Below are positions 1 through 9,612 of a stretch of 64,000 nt of DNA, piece by piece (the stretch's first letter is position 1; every line of letters begins with the position of its first letter). The stretch is from positions 62,001 through 126,000 of the forward strand of contig JADJWN010000003.1 in the NCBI GenBank assembly GCA_016716335.1, given 5' to 3'. A model generated the notes under the pieces. It searched no databases. It saw only the letters and a list, made by a program, of their open reading frames with translations, and was not told the DNA's origin. A program made the position numbers and the translations under genes. The stretch is from Saprospiraceae bacterium. GTDB taxonomy: Bacteria; Bacteroidota; Bacteroidia; Chitinophagales; Saprospiraceae.

Positions 1-464
1 CACCGCAAATGTAAATGCCAGCTGGCTCATATAATAATTTTCGAGATTGCCTGTGATGGAAATTATGTACTCCGCCGTACATGCGTCATCAGAAGTCAAT
101 GAAAAACATACATCAAACTCCTGGCAGATACAGCTCAATGGTGGGTGTAGTATCTGGACATTCAGTGTACATCCCGGCACCAGCGGATCTTCCAGCACTA
201 CTACCGGAGGCGGATCAGCTACGGAAAAAGGACCGAATTGCTGCTGCCAGAAATTATCGTTTGCATTATTAAAGCCATTCACCGTCACGGTATAGCTATC
301 ATCTTCGGGGTCACCCGGAGTGTTGCCATTGTCGCAATTAAATGACTGTAATCCGGAAGTAAGAATATCACACTGAGTAAATGATATTTCAGTATTCATT
401 ATCATAATACAAAACAAAATAATTAATACCCCCAATTTTTGCAGAATAAAATTTGTGTTTTCAT
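1..464 (-). CDS. Secreted protein, N-terminal part, runs off the left edge
   Basis: A minus-strand frame is open to base 1. From the in-frame ATG at 403-405 it gives about 135 residues. Just upstream in the same frame lies a Lys followed by a hydrophobic run (LGVLIILFCIMIM), a signal peptide whose start must be further up. An ATG at 462-464 (MKTQIL...) is one base out of frame; one extra base in the C5 run at 429-433 would join it, so 464 is taken as the probable start. The mature part is rich in Cys, Pro and Val (VADPPPVVVLEDP) and looks like a Bacteroidota surface protein, but no family is recognised and the C-terminus lies outside the window. Confidence 0.6.
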
Positions 465-553
465 CGTTAAAAAATTTAATTAAGTTAGATAAATGGTGGA
501 ATTTATAAAATATCTGCTAAGCCCAATGAAAATACAGCTTAAGAATTATTTTT

Positions 554-587
554 CAAAGATAACATAAGACTTGTGTCAAATATTCAA
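554..587 (-). promoter_or_regulatory. Candidate Bacteroidota promoter of the left-edge secreted protein
   Basis: On the minus strand a perfect TAnnTTTG box (TATCTTTG, 561-554) has a TTG 23 bp upstream (587-585). It sits about 90 bp ahead of the probable start of the leftmost gene. The -33 element is weak, so this is a moderate prediction. Confidence 0.4.
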
Positions 588-1068
588 TATGATATTCTTG
601 AATTAAAATTATTTGTATATTTGGTTAGAAAATAAATTTTTTCATCAATCATTTACAAATATAAATCATTTCAATTACATTGTCAAGCCATTTGTCTGGA
701 TTTCTTGAAATTTAACAAATTATCCTGATTAAACCTGCAAAATTTGGTTAATAAATCTTGCTTTGGATATTGTATTACATAAGATTTTCATAGTTTTATT
801 TTTTACTGACCAAAACGCTTGTGTATGGACGATAAATTTTAATAGATATATTTCGTATAGGTAATGAAATGTGGCAAGTACGACCTTTTCAACCCTGAAA
901 GTAATGATCAATAAGACAAAAAGCATTATACAAAAAATCTGATCTTATTGGTTATGTCCCGATGTTGTGGTTGTTTTCAAAGATATTCACAGATATTAAA
1001 ATCCAACGGGAAGATGATCTTAAAAAATTATATGGATAGTGTACACGGTAATTTTAATCCGGGCTTTA
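588..1068. other. AT-rich intergenic region with no recognised gene
   Basis: This very AT-rich stretch lies between two minus-strand genes. A 65-codon minus frame (729-926) has no signal peptide, family motif or promoter and is treated as chance. A plus-strand TATATTTG (616-623) matches the -7 consensus but has no well-placed -33 box and no gene after it. Confidence 0.5.
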
Positions 1069-2094
1069 CTATGTATGCAGAACAGGTAAAGTTTGCATAA
1101 CATATTCCATCATCTCCTCAGAAATATCATAGTGGGTCACTAATCTGATGGTCTGATGTCCGAAGGCAGAGGCCCTTATTCCTTTTTCACTTAATTTGTT
1201 AAGATATTGGTCCGTGGTGATATTGTCTGTAAGCTCGAATATGACGATGTTGGTATAGACGGGTTTCAGATTTTTAACATAAGGAAGATTATTCAGCACC
1301 TGTCCGATGGCCCTGGCACGATCATTATCTGTTTTGAGACGCTGTACGTGGTTTTGCAGTGCGTAGATGCAGGCTGCGGCCAGATATCCTGCCTGTCGCA
1401 TACCGCCTCCCATCACCTTGCGGTATCTTCTTGCCATACGGATGTCTTCTTTGGAGCCAATCAGTAATGAACCTGCCGGCGCACCCAGTCCTTTGGATAT
1501 ACAAATAGATATGGTATCAAAATATTTACCATAATCCTGCGTGCTTTCATTTGTTTCAACGAGCACATTAAATAGTCTGGCTCCATCCAGATGAAGCCTT
1601 AATCTTCTTTCTTTACATAGTTTACTGATTGGTATAATTTCATCTAAAGTGTAATAACTGCCACCGCCTTTATTGCAGGAATTTTCCAATACTACCAGCC
1701 GGCTTGTGGGCTGCCAGTCAAATCCCGGTTTGATGGCTGATTCGATTTGCTGTACTGTGATTTTTCCGTTTTTACCTTGTATCAGATTTACAGCCACTCC
1801 GCTGTGGAATGCATAGCCTCCGGTCTCTGATTGATATACATGCGAATCCACATCACAAATCAACTCATCCAATGGTTGAGTATTAACCTTAATTGCGATC
1901 TGATTGGTCATGGTGCCTGATGGACAGAATATTGCAGCTTCCTTACCAAACATTTCGGCTACCATGGTTTCCAGCCTGTTGACTGTAGGATCTTCTCCAA
2001 AGACGTCATCTCCCACTTCGGCTGTCATCATCGCCTTTAGCATTTCTGGAGTGGGTTTGGTCACAGTGTCACTGATAAGGTCTATGAGTTGCAT
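1069..2094 (-). CDS. ltaE: Low-specificity L-threonine aldolase (PLP enzyme)
   Basis: Cytosolic PLP enzyme of fold type I that splits L-threonine or L-allo-threonine into glycine and acetaldehyde. The 341 residues match the family length. The N-terminus (LISDTVTKPTPEML, then GDDVFGEDPTVNRLE) is the standard family opening. The PLP-binding Lys is in CISKGLGAPAGS near residue 200, and the HLDGARLFN motif precedes it. The start at 2094 gives the canonical N-terminus. A TATTTTTG box at 2122-2115 just upstream is a possible promoter with no clear -33 element. It stands alone, facing the same way as the broken SPFH gene upstream but more than 450 bp from it. No frame disturbance is seen. Confidence 0.93.
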   Translation of the reverse strand: MQLIDLISDTVTKPTPEMLKAMMTAEVGDDVFGEDPTVNRLETMVAEMFGKEAAIFCPSGTMTNQIAIKVNTQPLDELICDVDSHVYQSETGGYAFHSGVAVNLIQGKNGKITVQQIESAIKPGFDWQPTSRLVVLENSCNKGGGSYYTLDEIIPISKLCKERRLRLHLDGARLFNVLVETNESTQDYGKYFDTISICISKGLGAPAGSLLIGSKEDIRMARRYRKVMGGGMRQAGYLAAACIYALQNHVQRLKTDNDRARAIGQVLNNLPYVKNLKPVYTNIVIFELTDNITTDQYLNKLSEKGIRASAFGHQTIRLVTHYDISEEMMEYVMQTLPVLHT

Positions 2095-2349
2095 AAATCT
2101 TTTGCTTTGTCAGGCAAAAATAGCAATACATTTCAACTTGCCTGTTCAGAATACTGAATGGTGGGTTTCAGTAGCAGATTCAATAATTGGTAACTATGAA
2201 ATGAGGGCTTTTTTATCTATTATCAGATTACAACTATAGATGTGGATGGTTTTCAGGCATTTCTTCAAGAAGAGAGTGCAGATTTGTGTATCAATGCATA
2301 CTACCTGTGATGCAAATTTTTTTTAATACAATCTGTTTTTTGAATTATT

Positions 2350-2475
2350 AAAAAATATAAAAAAAGCCCCGACCAAACATAATCCTTATATTTGAAAGAA
2401 CAGGATAGAGGTGTGATGATGATACAGGATGTCAGGATTATGACTATTACTTTTAATATGTCGGGGCTTGTCAAA
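2350..2475 (-). ncRNA. Candidate structured small RNA with nested stems and a terminator-like 3' end
   Basis: Two nested perfect inverted repeats: an outer 10-bp stem (2364-2373 with 2460-2469, core AGCCCCGAC) and an inner 9-bp stem (2378-2386 with 2434-2442, CATAATCCT/AGGATTATG). Read on the minus strand, the outer stem closes on GGTCGGGGCTT and runs straight into T-rich sequence (2363 downwards), like an intrinsic terminator. The enclosed 47-nt segment repeats the word AGGAT. A 60-codon minus frame covers the same bases but has a weak composition. No known RNA family is recognised. It could be a small RNA or the leader or terminator of a longer minus transcript. Confidence 0.4.
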
Positions 2476-2551
2476 CAAAACAAAATCGTATTAACTTAAA
2501 AACCGTATGAATTTCACATGAATGTGTACACTCAATTTTAGCAGTACTTTT

Positions 2552-3330
2552 TTACTGATATTCCTGCCCGCTTATAAGCATAGGCGTTTTACCATCAGTG
2601 ATTATGATTTTGGTATTAGGAGATCTGGACAGTTCATTGAATGCCTCGATACTCCTGATTTTGATAATCTGGTCAGTGAGTCCCTCAGACATGATTTTTG
2701 CGCATCCCTGATACCTGTGGCCTCAATAATACGTCTTTCGGCATCTGCTCTGGTCTGTTGCAGTACAAATTCCATCCTCATGGCATCCTGTTCTGCCTGC
2801 AGCTTTTGTTCTATCGTTTTGCCAGTCCGGGAGGCAGCTGGATGCTCTTCATCAATACAGCCTCTACGGTGATGCCCTGAGGGTCCAGTACATTGGCCAT
2901 TTTTTCTGAATCATAGTCTCTATCTCGGCCCTCATGCCTGAGTGCATATCCTTAGCCAGGTATTGAGCGCACACATCAGCAGAAGCCGACCTGAATACAT
3001 TGGCGATGATGGGTTCGTAATCCAGCCCGTAGGTGTTGATGATGTTGATGACCTTACTTTTCTCCAGTTTATACAGGATGGAAATCTGTGAATTGATGCT
3101 CAATCCCTCTTTACTGGGTAAGGAGATTGTCAGTTCAAGATTGTTGGTCTGTATAGATGTTTTGACCACTCTGGTGATGAAAGGATTATACACTACGGCA
3201 CCTGTGTTCTGACCTTGTTTTCCAGCTTACCTAATTTTTGCTTGACACCCACCTCTCCGGGCCTGACAATGGCACAGCTGGAGAAGAGAAATGGAATGAT
3301 TAAAACGGGAAATAAATAATGCTTTTTCAT
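2552..3330 (-). CDS. SPFH/prohibitin-family lipoprotein, broken by four frameshifts
   Basis: Stomatin/prohibitin-like (band 7) membrane scaffold protein, about 260 residues when repaired. It begins with a lipoprotein signal (MKKHYLFPVLIIPFLFSSCA; lipobox FSSC), then the SPFH start (RPGEVGVKQKLGKL), VVYNPFITRVVKTSIQ, the domain core, and a C-terminal helix from GITVEAVLMKSIQLP to LISGQEYQ. The frame breaks near 3201, in the T6 run 2900-2905, at 2817-2820 and in the T5 run 2695-2699. Each is repaired by adding one base, three of them in A/T runs. An upstream extension to 3387 is open but the start at 3330 gives the signal peptide. The protein family is confident; whether the breaks are real decay or read error is not decidable here. 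Confidence 0.75.
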
Positions 3331-3649
3331 GGCGATTTTATTTAGAGGATTAACTAATACCCTGTACATAGGTTCATAAAATATCATTTATATTTTTAAT
3401 GATTGACATTATAAATATTTATGATGCCAGATCGAATTTAATATGTGTCCTTATACAGTCTGGATAGAAGTCCCGCAGCCTTTCAAAGGTGGGGATTTAT
3501 ATTAATCAGGGGGAAATCTTAATCAGTGAATAATAAAAATCATGAATTGTTATCACAAAAGCAACTTTTAAGAAAAAACTAACGTTTTTATTTGTGACTG
3601 TGCAACCCTTTCAGTCTATCTTTGTCTATACATTCGTAAATCAGGTCTT
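3331..3649. other. Divergent intergenic region between the SPFH gene and a small secreted peptide
   Basis: AT-rich spacer with the start of the minus-strand SPFH gene on one side and a plus-strand promoter at 3591-3624 on the other. No further gene or stable hairpin was seen. Confidence 0.5.
3591..3624 (+). promoter_or_regulatory. Bacteroidota sigma-type promoter
   Basis: TTTG (3591-3594), a 22-bp spacer, then a perfect TAnnTTTG box (TATCTTTG, 3617-3624). Predicted transcription start is near 3630, giving a leader of about 20 nt before the ATG at 3650. The 22-bp spacing recurs at the promoters near 15.3 and 34.7 kb. Confidence 0.65.
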
Positions 3650-3835
3650 ATGAAAAGCAGATTCAGTCCGAAAACTTTGATAATTGCAGTCAGCTTAATC
3701 AGTGCATTGTCTTTTGTATTTCTGGAGGTGCAGGATTACTGCCTGGAAAATGATCTGGAAATTACCCATCTGATTGAAAACGGAGAGTTCAAAAGCATGC
3801 TGGTGCCCGATGTTTTTTCATTGAAAATATCATAA
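3650..3835 (+). CDS. Small secreted or membrane-anchored peptide, unknown function
   Basis: A 61-residue frame starting MKSRFSPK followed by a hydrophobic stretch (TLIIAVSLISALSFVFL, about residues 9-25), then a short acidic soluble tail. It is below the size where chance can be excluded, but it lies right behind a consensus promoter and starts with a positively charged signal or anchor segment, which argues for a real gene. No family is recognised. It is monocistronic; the next gene is convergent. Confidence 0.5.
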   Translation: MKSRFSPKTLIIAVSLISALSFVFLEVQDYCLENDLEITHLIENGEFKSMLVPDVFSLKIS

Positions 3836-4013
3836 AAAATATATTCAAATCTATCTGAAATCTTAACTTGAGCTGCAGTTTGAGCAGAATTAATCTGCCG
3901 CATTGAAAAAAATTATCTGACCAATTGTATAAATCACGAGTCAATTATCTTTCCAGGATAAAATCTCATTTATCATATAGAGACTGACACTAACGCTAAC
4001 GCTAAGTAGATAC

Positions 4014-7000
4014 TTATGGACACAAAGTCAGCACACTACTCAGCTGTCCTGTTTCATTGACGAATATCCTCCAGCAATTACCATTCGGGCTTTTCATAAG
4101 TATGGCCCCGCCGTTTTCCTGTAGTACCAGATTGCCACTGTTCAATCTTGCACTTACAGCAGGCAAGGTGGTATCGGCGATGCTCAGTACACCGGTATCG
4201 CTCACATTCAGTCGTCTGTAGGTACCATTGGGTGACCTCAGTATAAGATTTCGGGCGGTGGTGTTGATATTCAGATCCGATTTGTTGAGAGAAGTACCAT
4301 TCAGTGCGGTGGCACTTTGGGTGGAGAGAGTACCGGCATTAGTCACCGTAGTGAGGAAATTCTGACCTGATTTATTTTTCAGGATAAAGCCTCTGCCGCT
4401 TTCGTTGATTACCAGATCACCACCGGAAATGGAGGACCCGACCTCAACATTTCTGTTGGTAACAGCAAATCTCGAAAAACCACTGAATGTACCTCTGTAT
4501 CCATAAGCATTGTCAGGCCCGAAACCGGAAATAATACTATCCGGTCTGTATATCACACTGTTGGCTAAGGTAGCTGTCGCCAGCGTGCTTTGTGTCTTGA
4601 TGATATTGAGCCTGTTGGCATTAGTGCCAAATGCACTGAGTTCAGCCTGGGTATAATACAGGGTGACTTCATAAACGGCGTTGTAGCTTGCATCAATTTT
4701 TATGGTTTTAGCGGAGTAATTACCTCCGCCAAAAGGTAATGCAGGAGTACTGCTGCCTGCTGTCTCTATGGCTGCTTCTATGCAATTGATGTCAGTAGCT
4801 CCGATATTTCTCACGCTGGCATATACCCGACCATTGCTTGAATAAAAATTAGCCGTTTCGCCGCTTTTGAGACTGGATTTATTGGATGTGGCTGTGACAG
4901 CAGTTTCAATTTTTGCAGCATTGAGTTGTCTGAACTGAAAGTGTGGTTGTATGCTGAAATTACTGTAGTTGACAAAATTGGCATCAGCGGAAGTCAAAAT
5001 ACATCCATTGGAGCCATCCTGAATCAGAGCCTCAACATACCTGCCTGTACCACCACCTACCGGATTAGTGAAACGTAACAGGTCATTCAGAGTGTATGAG
5101 CTGTTATTGAAACAGAATTCAAAGTATAATGATGAGGTGCCATCCCAAAAGAAAGGTTTTTCAAATGTGATTTCATTCCATACTCCCTGCACGGTAGTGA
5201 CGCTGCCTGTAAATACCGTTTCAGTATTGACCCAAGGCATGTTTAATAGTGTGGTTTCAGAGACATTGGCCATACCAACCCTGAAGTTTTGATAAGGCTG
5301 AGTGGATCCTTTGGATTGGACATAAAATCTTAAAGAAGTGATGAAGCCTGCTGTGATATTGGCTGCGGTGAGTTGGGAAGGGAGGTATAAAACTCTGGTT
5401 CTTGCATCATCCCACTCACCCCAGAATATGAGATTAGTACTGCCATTGTTATTGCCATAAGTGATTAAATCTCCCGGACTGCAACAATTCAGAGAGACTT
5501 CATCTATGTCAATGATACTGAGGGTATGGGTGTTGAAAGTACCGTTACCGCATTGCCACCGGCAATTGATAGCTGTAAAACGATATTTTCGGTGGATTCA
5601 AAAATTGCGTCATTTACGATACGTACCTGAATATTCTGTGTACCTGCAGGTCCGGCTGGAAAGGTCAGTGAATTGCTGAGAAGGCTGAAATCACGATTAT
5701 TGGTGGCAGTAGTACCTGAGACTATACTGACATTAACACTGATGGATTCTGTGGTAGATCGGTTTTTTGCAACAGGGATAAGTATGGTTTTGAAAGTTTC
5801 AGCACAACTTCCAAAACTTCCTGATGTTGCCTCTTCCAATACACTGCTTGAACCTGTAACAAAGGATATCTGGGGGGGACCAAAGACACATTGATCCAGA
5901 CATGTGCGGGACAAATAATGATTCTGTATGGCTGTGATAGATGCCGCAGACCAGGTGGTACTGTTATTGACTGATGGTGCCATTATAAATCCACTGTTGG
6001 ATGAATCATGATTGGCACTGAAATTATGCCCTGTTTCGTGTGCCAGAAGTACCCTCTTCTGACTGGCATTGGATGTAAAATCCATCAAAGTGTTGTACCT
6101 TGAAGAAGTACATACAGATCCTACCCAAGCTATTCCCACGGTCGTACCGTCAAAAGTACGTCTTGTCCAAAGGCTGCCCAAATCATGTACTGCCGTAAAA
6201 CCAGTAGGACCCCAATTGGAAAAATTAGTCAATAGGGTAGAGGGATTGGTGGTGTTTGTCCATACTGCCGGATCCCCTCCAGAGGTAGTAACTATAAACT
6301 GCTGTACAATTTCAAACTGAATCCCATCAGCAAACTCGTCGTCATAATTAGTCTGCATATCATTGGTGACAGCGATGTTGTGATTTTGAACTGCAGTGGC
6401 ACTACCATAAAAACTGTGCATTGAGAAATCCGAGGCAATGGCATACTCTACCCGAAAACATTGCCCAGGCAAACGTTCTCCTGTGGCAACCGGTCTGGTT
6501 GACTGATTTTGGGTAACATGTGCTTCTGTTGCCCCGCATTTTTTTTCTTTTCCGGGTTTAATATCCTTTGTATTATAAAAAACTATAAGATCTTTTTCAG
6601 CGGACTTATCAAAATGATACAAGGGTTCGAAGTAATAGGTAAACATTCCGGCCCGGACAAAACCTTGTACAAAATTCTCACCTATGGTAATACTAACACG
6701 TCCCCCTTGTTCAGTATATCCGCTTAAAGCTTTGGTATTTATTGCTGGTAACTCCACTTTTCGTTTTCCATCAAATCCCACAGCTCCATACCTCTCAGTC
6801 AAAATACCGGAATCCTCCAGCAATAATTGCCAGGATAAAAATCTGAAACTGATTTTTTCATTACTTCGCTGACTATTAATTTGTTCAAGGATTTCCTTGC
6901 TATTCACGCTTATGATCTGATAATCAGCAAATTGGTCTTTGAGAGATACATGATATTTAGTCTGACTCCAAATTTGATTCGCTAATATCAAAAAAATCAG

Positions 7001-7036
7001 GAGACCAATTGTCCTTAAAGCTATTCTTACAAACAT
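4014..7036 (-). CDS. Secreted ADAM/reprolysin-like zinc metalloprotease with Calx-beta and C-terminal repeats, one frameshift
   Basis: About 1000 residues when repaired. Order: signal peptide (residues 1-24), propeptide-like region, then an M12B-type zinc site HETGHNFSANHD (333-344: three His plus Asp) with the following Met-turn (IMAPS). A Calx-beta-like domain follows (about 385-510, ending in VRIVNDAIFESTENI). The remainder is a beta-rich extracellular region and three ~45-residue repeats near the end (DLVINESGRGFIL, DLNINTTARNLIL, NLVLQENGGAILM). The frame is lost near 5541-5546 and restored by one G, joining SVSLT-stop to the downstream frame (...HTLSIIDIDEVSLNC). No T9SS sorting domain is recognised; the protein ends TLCP. 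The substrate is unknown. A TATTTTTG box lies at 7117-7110. Confidence 0.82.
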
Positions 7037-7286
7037 CTTATTGAATTGAATTTGAAAATTTAAACCACCGGGTGTGTTCTACTCAAATTCAGGGATAAGC
7101 GTTACACGGCAAAAATACAATATTCTTGCCAATCTTTAGATTCCATCATTAGAATTTTTACATTTTGACAAGTATTTAACATTTTGCTTTACCATGTAAC
7201 TGTCTGATAGAAGCATTCACACATATTATAGATTATACAAATATTATGCCCGGTGATCCAAATCCGGGTTAAACTTTAGTTAACCG

Positions 7287-7327
7287 AAACAGGACGTGTA
7301 ACTTTTTGTCCTGTTTTTGTATTTTTG
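7287..7327 (+). promoter_or_regulatory. Inverted repeat overlapping the promoter of the TlpA-like gene
   Basis: A perfect 9-bp inverted repeat (AAACAGGAC 7287-7295, GTCCTGTTT 7308-7316) with a 12-nt loop is followed by a T-run and a perfect TAnnTTTG box (TATTTTTG, 7320-7327), 19 bp before the ATG at 7347. It could be an intrinsic terminator-type hairpin or an operator between the -33 and -7 regions. No plus-strand gene lies upstream to be terminated, which favours a regulatory role. Confidence 0.45.
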
Positions 7328-7346
7328 ACCTAAAATTTTAATTATT

Positions 7347-7829
7347 ATGTATCTGATTTTTTCTCTGATTTTAGCTTTGAGCTCTTTTTCTGCCACCTCC
7401 AACCCTTTTCCATCCGTCAATATCAAAACCATCGATGGTAAGACGGTGAATACCAAAGATTACACCGGAAAAGGTAAAATTACGGTTGTCAGCTTTTGGG
7501 CGACCTGGTGTACACCTTGCAAAAGAGAGCTCGATGCAATCAATGAGCTGTATCCTGAATGGAAGCAAAAATATGATATTGAGCTCTTGGCCATCACTAT
7601 AGATGATGCACGGGGTCTCACTAAGGTGCCTGCCACCATCAAATCCAAGGGCTGGGAATTCACCGTACTGGCAGATACCAAACAGGAATTGCAGCAGGCT
7701 TTAAATTTTCAGACGATTCCACAGACTTTTCTCCTTAATGAAAAAGGTGAGATCGTTTATTCTCATAATGGATATAGTCCCGGTGACGAACTGAAACTGG
7801 AAAGCAAAATCAAGAGTCTGAAGAAGTAA
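7347..7829 (+). CDS. TlpA/ResA-like periplasmic thiol-disulfide oxidoreductase
   Basis: A 160-residue secreted thioredoxin-fold protein. After a short signal peptide (MYLIFSLILALSSFSA) comes the TlpA/AhpC-type domain. The redox motif WCTPC has its two cysteines at residues 55 and 58, and the cis-Pro loop reads QTIPQTFLL. It probably reduces or isomerises disulfides in periplasmic proteins, for example during cytochrome c maturation; the partner is not evident from the neighbourhood. It has its own promoter-like box and is separated from menG by about 270 bp. The short weak hairpin after it (CCCGG/CCGGG near 7855-7880) is not a convincing terminator. Confidence 0.88.
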   Translation: MYLIFSLILALSSFSATSNPFPSVNIKTIDGKTVNTKDYTGKGKITVVSFWATWCTPCKRELDAINELYPEWKQKYDIELLAITIDDARGLTKVPATIKSKGWEFTVLADTKQELQQALNFQTIPQTFLLNEKGEIVYSHNGYSPGDELKLESKIKSLKK

Positions 7830-8096
7830 AACCGGCCCACTGCTGTTTCATCCCGGAAAGTAGGTTATACCCGGGCATTGTCTTTTTAAATACGGCATGC
7901 TGTTATGTATCATACTGACATTCATCACTCAATTTCTGATGGTCTGTTTTGGTATAGATGTTTCGATTGTAGTCTGAATTAATGCATGGTATATGTGATT
8001 AGCTGATAATTCGGAATGCTTACACTTTATCTTTAATACCTTTTTAGAAAACAATTCCCCATGTAATTTCATTCCTTTACGAATAATCCAACATTC

Positions 8097-8834
8097 ATGC
8101 AGGATATCACCAAAGTCACCCCATACGATAGTACGGAAGAAAGCAAAAAAGGCCAGGTCACCCGGATGTTTGACAGAATTGCCCCGTACTACGATCTGTT
8201 GAACAGGGTTTTGTCAGCCGGTATTGATGTATGGTGGCGGAAGAAGGCCATTGATATGTTGAAAAATGCTGCTCCTAAAACCATACTTGACGTCGCTACC
8301 GGTACCTCGGACCTTGCCATAGAAGCGGCCAGAAAGCTGAAGCCCGATCATATCACCGCAATGGATATTTCCGTAAAAATGCTGGATATAGGTAGAAATA
8401 AAGTGGAGAAAGCAGGACTTGGGAACGTTATTTCGCTCGAAACCGGTGATTCAGAAGCTATGCGATATGATGACAACAACTTTGATGCGGTCATGGCAGC
8501 ATTTGGAGTGAGAAATTTTGAAAACCTCGAAAAAGGGCTTAAAGAAATGTACAGGGTCACCAGACCGGGCGGCATGGTGATGATCCTTGAATTTTCAAAG
8601 CCTGTTGCCTTTCCTGTCAAACAATTGTTTCATTTATACTTTAAATTCGTTTTACCCGTTATTGGAAGGTTAAAATCCAAAGACAGGAAAGCTTACAGAT
8701 ATTTGTATGAATCGGTACAGGCTTTTCCGGATTACCGTAACTTTGCAGACATTCTTGAACGATGTGGCTACAAAAATGCCACATACAAAGCATTAACAGG
8801 CGGGATATGCACCATCTACACGGCTATAAAATAA
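8097..8834 (+). CDS. ubiE/menG: Demethylmenaquinone methyltransferase
   Basis: SAM-dependent C-methyltransferase making menaquinone (the usual Bacteroidota quinone) from demethylmenaquinone. The 245 residues fit the family. Family signatures are RMFDRIAPYYDLLNRVLSAG, the SAM-binding loop DVATGTSDLA, AVMAAFGVRNFEN, and the C-terminal YESVQAFPDYRNFADILE. The start at 8097 gives the expected N-terminus. The last 28 bases overlap the following porT-like gene, implying translational coupling. A TATCTTTA box near 8030 resembles a promoter. Confidence 0.95.
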   Translation: MQDITKVTPYDSTEESKKGQVTRMFDRIAPYYDLLNRVLSAGIDVWWRKKAIDMLKNAAPKTILDVATGTSDLAIEAARKLKPDHITAMDISVKMLDIGRNKVEKAGLGNVISLETGDSEAMRYDDNNFDAVMAAFGVRNFENLEKGLKEMYRVTRPGGMVMILEFSKPVAFPVKQLFHLYFKFVLPVIGRLKSKDRKAYRYLYESVQAFPDYRNFADILERCGYKNATYKALTGGICTIYTAIK

Positions 8835-9520
8835 TATTTGTCCTCTTAGGGCTGCTTTGGCTTACACACGATGCCAGGAGCCAGATTGGTGCCAAAGACA
8901 ATTATAATTTTCGGGATTTTCAGAAAAAACCTTATTATTTCGGAATAAATGTAGGATTTAACCGCTCAGGCTATAAGCTGGGGCAATCCGGTTTCTTTAT
9001 CAACAATGACAGTATCCGGGTCACGGAAGGTAAAAGTGAGTTTGGATTGAACATGCATATGATTACCAATCTCAAACTGGGTGATTATTTTGATTTCAGA
9101 TTTCTACCCGGATTTTCTTTTGCACAGAGAGGTTTTGAATTTACACAGGTAGAAAGCAACACCGTGATCACCCGCAATATCGAATCCGTATTTTTCGAAA
9201 TGCCCTTTCATATCCGGTTTAAGTCTGCTCCGTACAAAGACAAGCGTATGTTTGTGGTAGCGGGATTGAAATACAGCTATGATGTGCAGACCAACTCCAA
9301 GTCCAGAAGGGCATTGATCAAGATTGCACCGCATGACTTCCAGTATGAGGTGGGCATCGGTATGCAGATGTTTTATCCTTATTTTATCTTTTCTCCGGAA
9401 CTTAAATTTTCGAGAGGTCTGGGCAATATTCTTATTTACGAAAAAAACAGAAATGAAGCCAGGGTGCTGGAAAATGTGGTTTCTCAGATTTTCACCATTT
9501 CATTCAATTTCGAAGGTTGA
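8807..9520 (+). CDS. porT: PorT-like outer-membrane barrel protein of type IX secretion/gliding
   Basis: A 237-residue secreted beta-barrel protein. The start at 8807 (MHHLHGYKIIFVLLGLLWL...) is chosen over an in-frame ATG at 8762 because it opens a good signal peptide ending ARSQ and lies behind a purine-rich AGGCGGG. The sequence alternates hydrophobic and polar residues with many aromatics (YYFGINVGFNRSGYKL, FRFLPGFSFAQRGFEF) and ends in a beta-signal-like aromatic strand (FTISFNFEG). PorT downstream of ubiE is a known gene order in Bacteroidota, and PorT is needed for T9SS function. That agrees with T9SS cargo genes elsewhere in this window. Family assignment rests on pattern and synteny. 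Confidence 0.82.
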   Translation: MHHLHGYKIIFVLLGLLWLTHDARSQIGAKDNYNFRDFQKKPYYFGINVGFNRSGYKLGQSGFFINNDSIRVTEGKSEFGLNMHMITNLKLGDYFDFRFLPGFSFAQRGFEFTQVESNTVITRNIESVFFEMPFHIRFKSAPYKDKRMFVVAGLKYSYDVQTNSKSRRALIKIAPHDFQYEVGIGMQMFYPYFIFSPELKFSRGLGNILIYEKNRNEARVLENVVSQIFTISFNFEG

Positions 9521-9612
9521 TTTTGCAGAAATTGTATGTCTTTGCCCTTTAGATATCCCTCCAGACCAATACTTGTATTAATATTGCAGTCCTTAATAAA
9601 AGTCATCGCTGC

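Noticed and set aside
729..926. 65-codon minus-strand frame as a gene
   Set aside because: AT-rich chance frame with no signal peptide, promoter or family pattern.
2301..2483. 60-codon minus-strand frame as a peptide
   Set aside because: It overlaps the nested stem element exactly and has an irregular composition; the RNA structure explains the region better.
2552..3330. SPFH gene as a set of separate small genes
   Set aside because: The consecutive pieces rejoin into one continuous prohibitin-like protein when single bases are restored.
3990..4010. Short TAACGC direct repeat as an attachment or repeat element
   Set aside because: Only two units, with no matching copy and no mobile gene nearby.
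7850..7890. Terminator after the TlpA-like gene
   Set aside because: Only a 5-bp GC stem with a long loop and a distant T-run; not convincing.
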